Assembly (NCBI RefSeq): GCF_014356525.2
Contig: NC_052510.1
Span: forward strand, 57,735,273-57,799,272
Length of the DNA stretch: 64,000 bases
Source: Nilaparvata lugens
Taxonomy: Eukaryota; Arthropoda; Insecta; Hemiptera; Delphacidae
Reading direction: 5' to 3'
Below the pieces are notes generated by a model, which did no database searches, was not told the DNA's origin, and worked only from the letters and a program-made list of their open reading frames with translations. Position 1 is the stretch's first letter; the number at the start of each line of letters is the position of its first letter. Positions 44,651 to 54,300 of this stretch are shown here, one piece after another. Position numbers and translations under genes: made by a program.

Positions 44651-44925
44651 CATAGAGAAACAATAGTGTAAGTAGATATCCCATGGTATAGGGAATTTAT
44701 GTCGCAACTTTTACTGTTATCACAAGCCGATTACTGTCGATTATTGTCAATTTTTACTGTTTTGTTGGGGTGAGAGTGTATGAACAGCACAATTTGAGAG
44801 ACTACCAGCATCACACAGCTGCATGGGAAAGAACTACGTGAACTATCGGTTTGGGATAACAGTAAAAGTTGCGACATAAACGCCCTATACCATGGGATAT
44901 CTACGTATGCTATTGTTTCTCTATG
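44651..44925. mobile_element. Family D MITE, copy 5
   Basis: 275 bp with intact ends, flanked by ATAATAC on both sides (44644-44650, 44926-44932); one further base matches if the boundary is moved by one. Confidence 0.92.
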
Positions 44926-45106
44926 ATAATACTAAAAGATTTTATTTTGTTTCTGTAAATAGGTTTACTGATGTAATAATCAACTGTCCATTCTCGTTTA
45001 AAATAATCAATTATATTTCATTATGCAAGAAGTTATACTTTTCGATAATTTCATAATCATTGAGATGGAATATTTTGTTAATCACCAATAAATTCTAAAT
45101 TGTTAA

Positions 45107-45200
45107 AAGACGATCTGGCAACAGAGAAAATCGAGAAAGAGATAGCGCTATCCGCTTTGTTGAATCAAACACTGCCATTATAACGTGGACCTCACTATAG
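45107..45200 (-). mobile_element. Family F MITE, one-ended copy
   Basis: AAGACGATCTGGCAACAGAG, AGATAGCGCTATCCGC, ending CATTATAACGTGGACCTCAC TATAG. Inverse of 9774-9902. Confidence 0.7.
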
Positions 45201-45592
45201 AATCATCATCAAAGATGATTTTATATGAAGTTATATGATACACGATTTTATAGAAGTTGTTATTCTGAGGCCCTCAATTATCTCATTGAACACTTATCAA
45301 CGATGAATGGTCGCATTTGATACAACGCGTTTCATTTCTGGTTTGAACCATTAGCTGATCTATCTCCGTTTCAACTTAGATGGTTCAAATAGGTTCAAGT
45401 AGGTGAGATTCAGTTGAATTGCTTACAACGTTTTTAGAGATTCGTCTATTTGAAGATTGGTGATAATCTTTATGGCAGGAGACGTATGAGATAATGAATA
45501 TTTTGATTGTGAATCAAATTCTGATTTTGAACGATTCTAGAGATTCGTCTCTTTGAAGATTGGCGATACTCTTTATTATAGGAGACGTATAA
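45201..45592. other. Unique sequence with a relic
   Basis: 45305-45410 (GCATTTGATACAACGCG, GAACCATTAGCTGATC, CAACTTAGATGGTTCAA) is a diverged relative of the arm at 43870-43960. AGAGATTCGTCT occurs twice (45436, 45539) with similar following sequence, a diverged direct duplication of about 103 bp. Confidence 0.5.
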
Positions 45593-46067
45593 AGGTGCGT
45601 ACATAGATTTACGCGCCGCGAACATGAGCAATTCACTTTTAATCAGCTGATGCCAAGCTTTCTATATCTGTATCTTTTGGTAGAGAGTTCGTGGGGAGGA
45701 TATTTTTTATATTCTTTCCGAAGAATGGACATTGATATGTCCAAATCTCCGCCAATTTATGTAGATGCATAACAATATGATTATTATCTATATTTATTAT
45801 ATTACAAATTGCTTTTTCATATCATATACAGTTCAATAATTATTTTCTTAGTCTATATTATGTAAATTCATCTATAATTTTGCTGTATTGTAAGCTATTG
45901 TATATAAGTGTATAAGCCAGTATATATTGTAATCTACATAAATAAAGTACTCAATCAATCAATCAATCAATCAATCAATATCTTACCGTTTCTGTAAAAA
46001 TACAGATATAGTCAGCTGATTAAAAGTGAATTGCTCATGTTCGCGGCGCGTATATCTGTACACACCT
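45593..46067. mobile_element. Family B Tourist-like MITE, copy 3, split by a SINE-like element
   Basis: AGGTGCGTACATAGATTTAC ... GTATATCTGTACACACCT, TAA on the left (45590-45592), TGA on the right. The two halves would join at TATCTT into a normal copy of about 167 bp. The 302-bp family E element sits between the duplicated TATCTT. Confidence 0.92.
45677..45978 (+). mobile_element. Family E SINE-like element, copy 3, complete, nested
   Basis: Starts TTGGTAGAGAGTTCG and ends AAAGTACTCAATCAATCAAT with five CAAT/AATC tail units. Flanked by TATCTT (45671-45676, 45979-45984). The host MITE gives the pre-insertion sequence, so both ends of family E are defined: 302 bp including the tail. Confidence 0.9.
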
Positions 46068-46424
46068 TGAGAAAATGCATATTTTGATTCTGAATCTAAA
46101 TACTGATTTCGAATTGTTTCAGCTTGTTTTCTCCAATCAGATTCCTTTAGAAATGTGAATCACTTCGCCAACACAAATCCAGGCAATTGGATAATATCTT
46201 CCACAAAAGAAGCGGTAATCCTTTTCAACCCTGCCATTGTTTCCACAGTAATTGTTCCGAAAAACAGTCGAATGTAGCGTAAACTGATCGACAACACGCG
46301 CCATTGTTCCGAAATTCTCACCTTGTGAGCGGATGATTTGAATTTCGATGTGGAAACGGATGAGACAACCGAGCCAGGCGGATAAAAGAATTATTGTCGT
46401 ACCTGCAAAAAGGAAAGGAAAACG

Positions 46425-46920
46425 ATGGAAGGAAGTGGTGGAGGGGGATGAGGAGTAGCAATGAAACGGGTGGAGGTATAGGATGAGGTGAGAAAGAGCA
46501 TGAGGATAAGTAGGGGACTAAGAGGAGTCAATGACGAGGAGAGGAGGAAAAGATGAGGAAGAGAGGATGAGGATGATTTATTTATTTATTTATTAGGTTA
46601 GCACAAACAATACAACAATCGGAAAAGAAAATAAAACAAAACTATATTTAAATGAAAAGTAAAAAAATAAATAATTATAAGGTGGAGGAGAGGAGGAAGA
46701 GAGGAGGAAGAGAGGAGGATGAGAAGAGGAGGAGGAGTAGTATTTGGATGAAAAGAAGGAGGTGATGAGGGAGGGGGAGAAGTAGAAGGTGGATGAGAAA
46801 AAGGAGGATGAGAAGGTATAGAGAATGATGAGGGTGAAGGGATAAGAGGTGGATGAATAGGAGGAGGAGGAGGAGTTGGCATGAGGGGGAAAGGTGGAGG
46901 ATGAGGAGGAGACGAACGAC
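46425..46920 (+). repeat. Polypurine (GAGGA)-rich tract with an inserted tail-like segment
   Basis: Nearly uninterrupted purine strand rich in GGAGGA, GAAGAGAGGA and GATGAGGA, split at about 46576-46680 by an AT-rich segment beginning (TTTA)n. That start looks like the inverted tail of a retroposon. The long Pro/Ser/Leu-rich minus frames (46598-46929) follow from the composition and are not genes. Confidence 0.85.
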
Positions 46921-47781
46921 CGGGAGCAAACGTAGAGACAGGAAAAGTAATATCAGCGAGTTGGATTTTGGGAGTTTGCCAAACAGGGATTATTGGTTTG
47001 CCAGCCAGAGAGCATTTGTCAGGGTTTGCAGCTCCTTGCTTCTGGCTGCTTCAGGCCGCTATTGTGAGGCTTAAGGGCACTATCACCATCCCGGAGATAC
47101 AACTGCCTTCAATGAGTGCCTCTACTATCAACTCACTCTAGCATCAATATGTTATCCAATTATGCCCGAGCAAAAACTAGCTGAGGATTTCTGCCATATA
47201 TTCTAGTAATAGAGTAACAGACTTTACTTGAATTGAGGTGGAAAATACTTTCCGGAAGGTAAATTTATTTATGTGGGAGGTTTGATTTTGAATTACAGTA
47301 TTGATTTATTTCTTTATTTTACAATATCTCATTTTGTATAAATGATGTATTCCATGTGGAAATTTAACGATATTATACTTTCCATAATTGGAATTATTTA
47401 CATACCAGCTTCCATAATTCCTAATTCAAGAAATAGTTCATTAGTTCTAGGTGAATATATTGTAGGTAAAGACAAGTATCAGTATATTCAAGTAAAGGCA
47501 AGTATATTCCACTCGATATAATAATATTATAATAGTGTTGAAAGGAGTAAGAATACGCTCAGCATTGTGCATAATAGAAACGGATACAGGATAATGAACA
47601 GAGCACTATAGAACAGACCAATCAAACAACAGAATAATATTTAAATGATTAAAGAGTGTGAAAGTCCACGTTCACGTTGATGACCAGTGTATGAAAGTCC
47701 ACTATGTTCAAGTCCACACCACCAGTGTTATAAATATATAATACTCTTGATATCTACAAAGGTTATTGAAATTTTCCCTTC
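46921..47781. other. GC-richer patch then AT-rich unique sequence
   Basis: 46945-47150 is GC-richer and open in two plus frames (to 47074 and to about 47128), without start, domain or clear splice pair. The rest has no supported feature. Confidence 0.35.
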
Positions 47782-47895
47782 TACTTTCCTTGCCCTACTA
47801 CCATAGGTAAGGAAATTATTGCTTTCCAAAAAAATTAAGGTACCGTAATTTCTAAATTTCTATACGTTTCAAGGTCCCCTGAGTCCAAAAACATG

Positions 47896-47972
<77 letters not shown>

Positions 47973-48856
47973 TATGTCTGTGAACACGATAACTCCATTC
48001 CTAATCAACCGATTGACTTGAAATTCTGAACTCAAGGTCCTTATACCATGAGGATCTGACAATAAGAAATTCAATAAAATTGAATTCAAAATGGCGGAAA
48101 AAATGGCGGATAATTACTAAAAAACCATGTTTTCTCGAAAACGGCTCTAACGATTCTCTTCAAATTTATACCATGGATAGCTATTCATAAGCCCTATCAA
48201 CTGACATGAGTCTCAATTCTGGGAAAATTGCAGGAGCTCCGTAATATTATTGTGAAAAATGGCGGATAATCACTAAAAAACCATGTTATTCACGGTTTTC
48301 TCGAAAACGGCTCTAACGATTTTCTTCAAATTCATACCATGGATAGCTATTTATAAGCCCTATCAACTGACATGAGTCTCATTTCTGAGAAAATTGCAGG
48401 AGCTCCGTAATATACTTGAGAAAAATGGCGGATAATTACTAAAAAAACCATGTTTTTCACGATTTTCTCAAAATAACTTGACCGATTTCTTTCAAATTCA
48501 TACTCTGTATAGTTATTTATCAGCTCTATTGACTGGCATGAGTCTCCTTTCTGGGAAACTAATGGGGGGTCCACCCCATCCTTGAGAAATGGACTCTGTA
48601 ACCTCCTTCTCGTGCATGAGGTAGGTAGGTAGGTAGGTAGAGCAGTTCATAAAAAGAACACATAGTCGAGATATTTCATCTGTAGAACAGCTGTTTTGAC
48701 GACTTTAAAAAAATGACGACTAAAAAAATCATCGAATTTCACAATTTACACAAAGGAAAAAGTACTCTGAAAACAATTATATATACACATATACAAAAGT
48801 CTGATCGTAGTTTCAAATATGAGCGAGGAAAGTTGTGTGAGTGTATCACACCAGAT
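47782..48856 (-). mobile_element. Family X interspersed repeat, copy 3, with internal triplication
   Basis: Read on the minus strand it starts TCTGGTGTGATACACTCACA and ends GGCAAGGAAAGTAG. It carries the homologous CA tract expanded to more than 30 dinucleotides (47900-47965 on +). A block of about 165 bp (AAAATGGCGGATAATTACT, AACGGCTCTAACGATT, TACCATGGATAGCTAT) occurs three times at 48095-48560. A (GGTA)n run is at 48620-48641. Confidence 0.75.
47900..47965. repeat. (TG)n microsatellite inside family X
   Basis: About 33 TG units. The minus frame reading through it (poly Thr-His) is an artefact. Confidence 0.98.
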
Positions 48857-49192
48857 TTTTTTTTCCTAGCTTGACATCTATTGTGGTAGAGAAGTATTAA
48901 TTAGAGTAGAGAAGTAATTATAAGTATTATGAAGCTACAGAACTAGAGCTATATGTCTCCATGCTATCATGATCATATCAACACACTAAACAGTTATTCT
49001 CGAGAATCTAAAACTGTTTCAACAGTTTCGCAAGAACTTTATCAATGAATAATCTATCTCAAAGTTTTCCAACAACACTAGAATCATTTATTAAAAGTTG
49101 CTAGATCGATGATAGAGCAATGGTAGACCAATGAGATTGCAGTAATATCAATCATTACCCAGACATTTTTAATGAGCCTTGTGGAGAATCGA

Positions 49193-49480
49193 TCTTCCAT
49201 TTCTTCTAGAACATTATTTCATCCTGCACCAGATCATCTATCTTCCATTTCTTCTAGAACATTATTTCATCCTGCACCAGATCATCTATCTTCCATTTCT
49301 TCTAGAACATTATTTCATCCTGCACCAGATCATCTATCTTCCATTTCTTCTAGAACATTATTTCATCCTGCACCAGATCATCTATCTTCCATTTCTTCTA
49401 GAACATTATTTCATCCTGCACCAGATCATCTATCTTCCATTTCTTCTAGAACATTATTTCATCCTGCACCAGATCATCTA
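49193..49480 (+). repeat. Six identical 48-bp tandem copies
   Basis: Six exact copies of a 48-bp unit starting TCTTCCATTTCTTCTAGAAC and ending ACCAGATCATCTA. 48 is divisible by three and the unit has no stop in two plus frames, so two overlapping frames are open through it. They encode 16-residue repeats SSISSRTLFHPAPDHL (49172-49486) and LPFLLEHYFILHQIIY (49179-49628). I see no start context, domain or splice evidence, so I read this as a recently expanded satellite rather than a gene. Confidence 0.97.
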
Positions 49481-49481
49481 T

Positions 49482-50005
49482 GCTGAAGTTTTGGATCAGT
49501 ATCCTCTTCAGTCTTTTTCTGCATCCAGTGTAAAAGATTCATTTCTTGAGATAAATCAGCTGATATTTGAATCGGCTCTCTTCATTTTTTGGACATTCAG
49601 TTTAGAGTTTGGAGGATTCATTTCTTGACATAGATCAGCAAGCGTTTTGGATCGGTTCTCTCAATTTTTTATGCATGAAGTGTAAAGGATTCATTTCTTG
49701 ACATAGATCAGCTAGCGTTCTGGATCGGTTCTCTCAATTTTTTATGCATCAAGTGTCAAGGTTTCATCTCTTGACATAGATCAGCTAGCGTTCTGGATCG
49801 GTTCTCTCAATTTTTTATGCATCAAGTGTCAAGGATTCATTCCTTGAGATAAATCAGCTAGAATTTTGGGATCAGTTCTCTTCAGTTTCTTCAAACATTC
49901 AGTGTAGATATTCCAATTCTTGAGATAAATCAGCTGAAGTTTTTGATCAACTCTCTCAGTTTTTTCTGTGCATCCAGTGTAGAGGCTCTATTTCTCGAGA
50001 TAGCA
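49482..50005 (+). repeat. Diverged ~73-bp tandem array adjoining the 48-bp array
   Basis: About seven units of GATTCATTTCTTGA(C/G)ATA, GATCAGCTAGCGTT, TGGATCGGTTCTCTCAATTT, ATGCATCAAGTGT. The middle three are nearly identical, the outer ones decayed. Confidence 0.92.
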
Positions 50006-50394
50006 TTCCAAAAAACATCTCGCCCACCATTGAACTTTGGATGCTGTTATCTCAGTGCGACTCGAATGGAAGCTGTAAGAGTGCAAGGCCCGGGGGCAAA
50101 TTACTAACAGGGCAACTGACACCGAGAATCGACGGAGCGAATAAATAATTCCAATTAACTGCAATTAGTGTCAGTGGCGTTGGATTTCCGGTGGATTCGA
50201 TTCTGGATTAGCTGGCGAGAGAGGAAGGGAGGGTGGAAGAAAACGAGTAGGAGAGATAAGAGACTAGAAAAAATTAGGATAGAATAGTGGTGGATGGTAG
50301 ATAAATTTCAGAGAGTCAACATCATTATGTAAATATATATTTGTAGTTGTATGGGTGAGTTTTGTGGAGATTTCTTCAAGGGGAAGATACAGAG
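50006..50394. other. Unique sequence, GC-richer at the start
   Basis: No repeat or exon recognised; 50220-50280 is purine-rich. Confidence 0.5.
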
Positions 50395-50760
50395 TAGATG
50401 CTGTTGAGAGGTAGATGGTAGAATTAAGAATGGTTGAAGATTGATTGATTGAGTACTTTATTTATGTAGATTACAATATATACTGGCTTATACACTTATA
50501 TACAATAGCTTACAAAACAGCAAAATTATAAATGAATTTACATAATATAGACTAAGAAAATAATTATTGAACTGTATATGATATGAAAAAGCGATTTGTA
50601 ATATAATAACTATAGATAATAATTATATTGTTATGCATCTACATAAATATTGGCGGAGCTTTGTACAATGCGTCAACCAATTTGAAGAGGGAGAGGATGT
50701 GATGTATTGAGAGAGATGGTAGACTGGTTGGAGAGGGAGAGAATGTCATGGATTGAGGGA
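50395..50760 (+). repeat. Family S purine-rich repeat, split by a SINE-like element
   Basis: TTGAGAGGTAGATGGTAGAA and GAAGAGGGAGAGGATGTGAT, TGTATTGAGAGAGATGGTAG recur at 52861-52980 and 54185-54300. A family E element lies between the two parts here. Confidence 0.75.
50441..50681 (-). mobile_element. Family E SINE-like element, copy 4, 5'-truncated
   Basis: Read on the minus strand it ends in ...AAATAAAGTACTCAATCAATCAAT. It is flanked by TTGAAGA (50434-50440, 50682-50688). The 5' end is missing the first ~60 bp of copy 3. 5' truncation plus a variable-length duplication is the mark of target-primed reverse transcription. Confidence 0.88.
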
Positions 50761-52159
50761 CATACACAAGTAGCGCCAAGCGGTCAAATGGGAGTGGTAC
50801 ATGGCTCCCTTACACAAGTACACTGTTCACGTAGTGACGTCATCACTGCCAGTCCTATTATTTGTCCCGCTCTCACTCTCTCACTGTCGAAGAGATAACG
50901 GTATAATATAATGCTTTTCAATAACCATCCTGCTGTATAACAACCATTTTTCCCTATTCGCCTTATCCGTTCAACCTAGACCTCCTGCTAAATTATCGAG
51001 ATATAAGGCCAGCATTTTTCATTCAAATAGGTTTATTCATAAAATATTACATATTCACAAAATATAAAAATGTTATAAATTACATGAATAAATTCTCCCT
51101 GCCTGGATGATTTGCCCGTGTGCAGAGAGTATTAGATACTTTGAGGCTTGATTGAATCGGCGGTTGATTTGAATTGTGCAGCATTCGGTTGTATAATTCC
51201 TTTTTTTTAAGTAAATAAAAAATGGAGTGATAAAACATCATGATTAAGATATCATGATAATTTTTGTAATGGCGTCTAGTTCTTTCTGTAATTTTCTAAA
51301 AAAAGATGAAGTATTGAGACAATTTTTTGAACAACGAGCTCAATCTGTATAATGGTTCAAATTAATAATTTTTTTCCTCCACCTACTGTCCAAAGTACTT
51401 ACTTTACTCCCTTAAACATAATACTAAAGTGTCACTTTTTCGCTCTCGGTAGTAAAAAACAGAAAAACTCCCTAGGGAGGAAAAGTGATTCCATTTAAAT
51501 AACATGGGAAGCATCTCTATTTCAAAAACTTACATTGTAATAGGTTAGAGGGTCTAAGCTCAGATGAGAAAGCGTAATAGAGGTGTCTGTCATTGAGTCA
51601 ACTGAATTCAATATCACAACAAGAAATTTGATCAACTCATGAAATATATGATTGTATGATATTATATTCTTAATATTAGTAGACGATAAAAATATTTATA
51701 CAATTTAAAAAATATTTTATCCCATTCAAAATACCAGACAACAAATATTTTTGATCTGCAATTCAAATCTGAACCGCGTGATCTGGAGTCAGCCATTTTT
51801 GGTAGACACCCAGCTGATATAATTGTTACAACTTTTGCCGATAGATAGCGCAATCAGCAGTGCCCATCAGCCGACCGGTTTTTAGGTTTTAGATTTTAGG
51901 TTATGTTGTTAGGAAACATTGTCACCAATACGTAAGTTATTAAAATGATTTTATTTGCAGTTTCCATAAAAACATGTAGTTGGAGGAAAAATGTTGTGTA
52001 ATGTGTACATCACGAGCGAAAATTTCTTTTTCTCCCTCAGGAAAATTGTTGCCCTCGGCTTCGCCTCGGGCTTCAAACTTTTCCCACGGGGAGAAAAAGT
52101 CGTACTTTTCACTCTAGATATACAAATAACTATTTCACATTGTCTCTGTCATAAAGACA
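50761..52159. other. Unique sequence; GC-rich end pieces of an unidentified repeat
   Basis: 51425-51500 (AAGTGTCACTTTTTCGCTCT, CTCCCTAGGGAGG) and 52010-52125 (ATCACGAGCGAAAATTTC, GGCTTCGCCTCGGGC, CACGGGGAGAAAAAG) look like the two ends of a non-autonomous DNA element about 700 bp long. No clean inverted repeat can be drawn. Confidence 0.35.
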
Positions 52160-52172
52160 AATGAAATGAAAA

Positions 52173-52426
52173 GTAAAAAGTAAACTCGTATGGCTTTTGT
52201 TGGTGGGGAGTCCCTTGCGGGAAGGTCCCACCGCCTGAATATATATAATTTAAGCCGTCAATGGGCCTTACGACTGTCATACTTCAGCCGGGACCGACAA
52301 TTCAACGTGCCCATCCGATAACACGGGAGTGATATGGTTAAAAAACTTTTGGTATTGAGAGGGTTTGAACCCGAGATCTCTATGCTGCTACGCAGGCACT
52401 CTTTCCACTAGACCACGGATCACTCC
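52173..52426 (-). mobile_element. tRNA-derived SINE, intact, with 13-bp target duplication
   Basis: On the minus strand the head reads GGAGTGATCCGTGGTCTAGT, with an A-box-like TGGTCTAGTGG (52405-52415) and a B-box GGTTCAAACCC (52361-52371). The body has CACGTTGAATTGTCGGTCCC, GACAGTCGTAAGGCCC and GGGACTCCCCACCAACAAAA. Perfect 13-bp duplications AATGAAATGAAAA flank it (52160-52172, 52427-52439). The A/B boxes form an internal Pol III promoter. The acceptor arms do not pair, so it is not a functional tRNA. The LINE that mobilised it is not identifiable. Confidence 0.93.
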
Positions 52427-52439
52427 AATGAAATGAAAA

Positions 52440-53059
52440 ATCGAAGCATTAGAATGAATAATGATTGAGACAATATGTTGCTTCAACCAATTTGACAGTG
52501 ATCATTCATTGAAGATGATTCTTAATGAATGATTAATCGTAGCCTACAATCATGGTTCTAGCCCAATCTTTTATTATCAATTCGAATGGAATTACAGGTT
52601 AGAAATCTGTATCTCATTAAGTAGGCTAATACGTTGTCACAATACAACGTATCGTAGTGTTTTGCTTGAAGCATCCGTTGGATGCTGAGTGAGTTTGAAT
52701 TTCGCTCCTTCAGTCGGGGAACGTAGACTAATGTCTGCTGCTAGTGGGAGCGAAATGACATCACTCGTGATGACGTCACGGACGTTCACTTTGTTACGTT
52801 CAATCTGTGAGTGGCCAAACACATTCTGGCCGCTGGGCGCAAGTTGCAGATTCCCGGATTGAGAGGTAGATGGTGAAATGAAGAGGGAGAAGGCATGATG
52901 AAAAGTGAAAGGAAGAAGAGGGAGAGGATCTGATGTATTAAGAGGTAGATGGTGAAATCAAGAGGAAGAGAAGAATTATATACTTCTCAATGATACAGAG
53001 TATTATTAATTATGGAATAACAGTGTACTCCTAGCCCCTCAATACGTAAAATTGCCATT
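52440..53059. other. Unique sequence with a family S repeat
   Basis: 52861-52980 carries two units of the purine-rich family S repeat (GAGGTAGATGGTGAAAT at 52861 and 52941). 52640-52830 is GC-richer with TGACGTCA, unexplained. Confidence 0.5.
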
Positions 53060-53393
53060 GGAGAGGACTATGAGAAGAATTGTTCGAACGTTGTTTAATG
53101 GAATTGAAAGAAATCTGCTGGGAATTTTATCATTTGATTTATCAGCCAAGTACCATGACTTCTCAAGGAACTATTTTAAAAAGGAATAAAGAGTATTAAA
53201 TGAAATTGTTTATGGGCTGCGACAAAGAAATTACAGAACGCAGAGATATAATAATGTTTATGGGAAAAACTTACCTAATAATAGAATACCCGATTCATTG
53301 AACTCTCTCCCCATAGAATTAAGAAATTTGGAAAGGAAAGGTGAAGCTAAAAGGAAATTAAAGGCATATTTTATGAGAATTAATAAAGAATAG
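53060..53393 (+). pseudogene. LINE ORF2 C-terminal fragment, degenerate
   Basis: The last 60 codons before TAG (53391-53393) read LRQRNYRTQRYNNVYGKNL, then IPDSLNSLPIELRNLERKGE and KRKLKAYFMRINKE. The RT.RYNN.Y / SLN.LP.ELR / K..LK.YF pattern is the usual C-terminus of jockey/CR1-type LINE polyproteins. A stop at 53187 interrupts the frame; upstream, about 53060-53185 gives a related but shifted segment (LSAKYHDFSRNYFKK). No tail or target duplication was resolved. Confidence 0.55.
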
Positions 53394-54180
53394 GAAAAAT
53401 AGCTAGCATAACTTTAGATTATTCTGATTGAAATTATTAAATGACTTACCCGTTGTAAATTTTAATGAGGTTAGAATACTTGATTCAATGTTATAATAAG
53501 TTGGCTATGGTTCAAAACGCATTTGAAGCTAGAAGTTTACTTCCAGATTATTATAAATCATTTTCATGCTACCAATTACATAAATAACTTCCATATTATT
53601 TATAAACACTGAATTGAGCCTGGTATAAGTAGATTTGTTTGTTAGATAATAAAAGTCATATTCAACAAGATTAAATGGAAACACATAAAAATACGATGTA
53701 TAATTTGAGCAATTAAGGGTTCAAAAATTGAAAATAGTGGAAAAAAATGTTTTTTGTTGAGTTTATTTCTTGTAATGTTTATACTCTGATGAAAGTAAGG
53801 TTATAATAATTACTATTATGAAAAAGTCAAAATCAAAATGAGTTTTAGCAAGAGTAACTAGATAAATCTTGGTTTGTACCTGTGTGTATTTGTGGCTGAG
53901 ACGATGAAAATCAAGTTGGCAGCAAATGCCTTCTGTATGGATATCTGTGATCAGAATACTGTGACAAAGTGGGATGCTGAAAAAGTGTACCGACAATCTG
54001 TACTGAACTGTTTTCGAACTTCTTTTGTTGACTTTGTGTTCATTGGAAATGTCAAATTGTTTTAAAATAATTATTGTCTGTAAATTTTCTAACTGTATAT
54101 CTCTCAAATAGCTAAATAGCTAGAGAGGTTATTATATTTATGTACTTGGTGAAATGTAATATTGTGAAAATTGAAATGAA
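53394..54180. other. Unique AT-rich sequence
   Basis: A 63-codon plus frame (53874-54065) has no recognised domain and lies opposite a longer minus frame. Neither is supported. Confidence 0.45.
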
Positions 54181-54184
54181 TAAA

Positions 54185-54300
54185 TTGAAAGAAGGTATGA
54201 TGAAAAGTGGAAAAGAGTAGAGGGAGAGAGAGATGATGTATTGAGAGGTAGATGCTGAAATAAAGAGGGAGAGGGGTATGATGACATAGAAGGATGTACA
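54185..54300 (+). repeat. Family S purine-rich repeat
   Basis: GAAGGTATGATGAAAAGTGG, GAGATGATGTATTGAGAGGT and AAAGAGGGAGAGGGGTATGA match 50395-50760 and 52861-52980. Three overlapping minus frames here are composition artefacts. Confidence 0.7.

Noticed and set aside
46598..46929. Two long Pro/Ser/Leu-rich frames on the minus strand
   Set aside because: They are the complement of a GGA/GAA purine tract and arise from composition.
47835..48089. 84-codon minus frame with a Thr-His run
   Set aside because: Product of the TG microsatellite inside family X.
49193..49480. Regular direct repeats resembling a CRISPR array
   Set aside because: Copies are contiguous with no spacers, and the genome is eukaryotic; this is a tandem repeat.
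52355..52426. tRNA gene on the minus strand
   Set aside because: A- and B-boxes are present, but the acceptor arms do not pair and the sequence continues into a SINE body with target duplications.
50833..52790. TGACGTCA (CRE-like) octamers near 5649, 8622, 50835 and 52780
   Set aside because: An 8-bp palindrome occurs by chance and no promoter or gene start can be assigned beside them.
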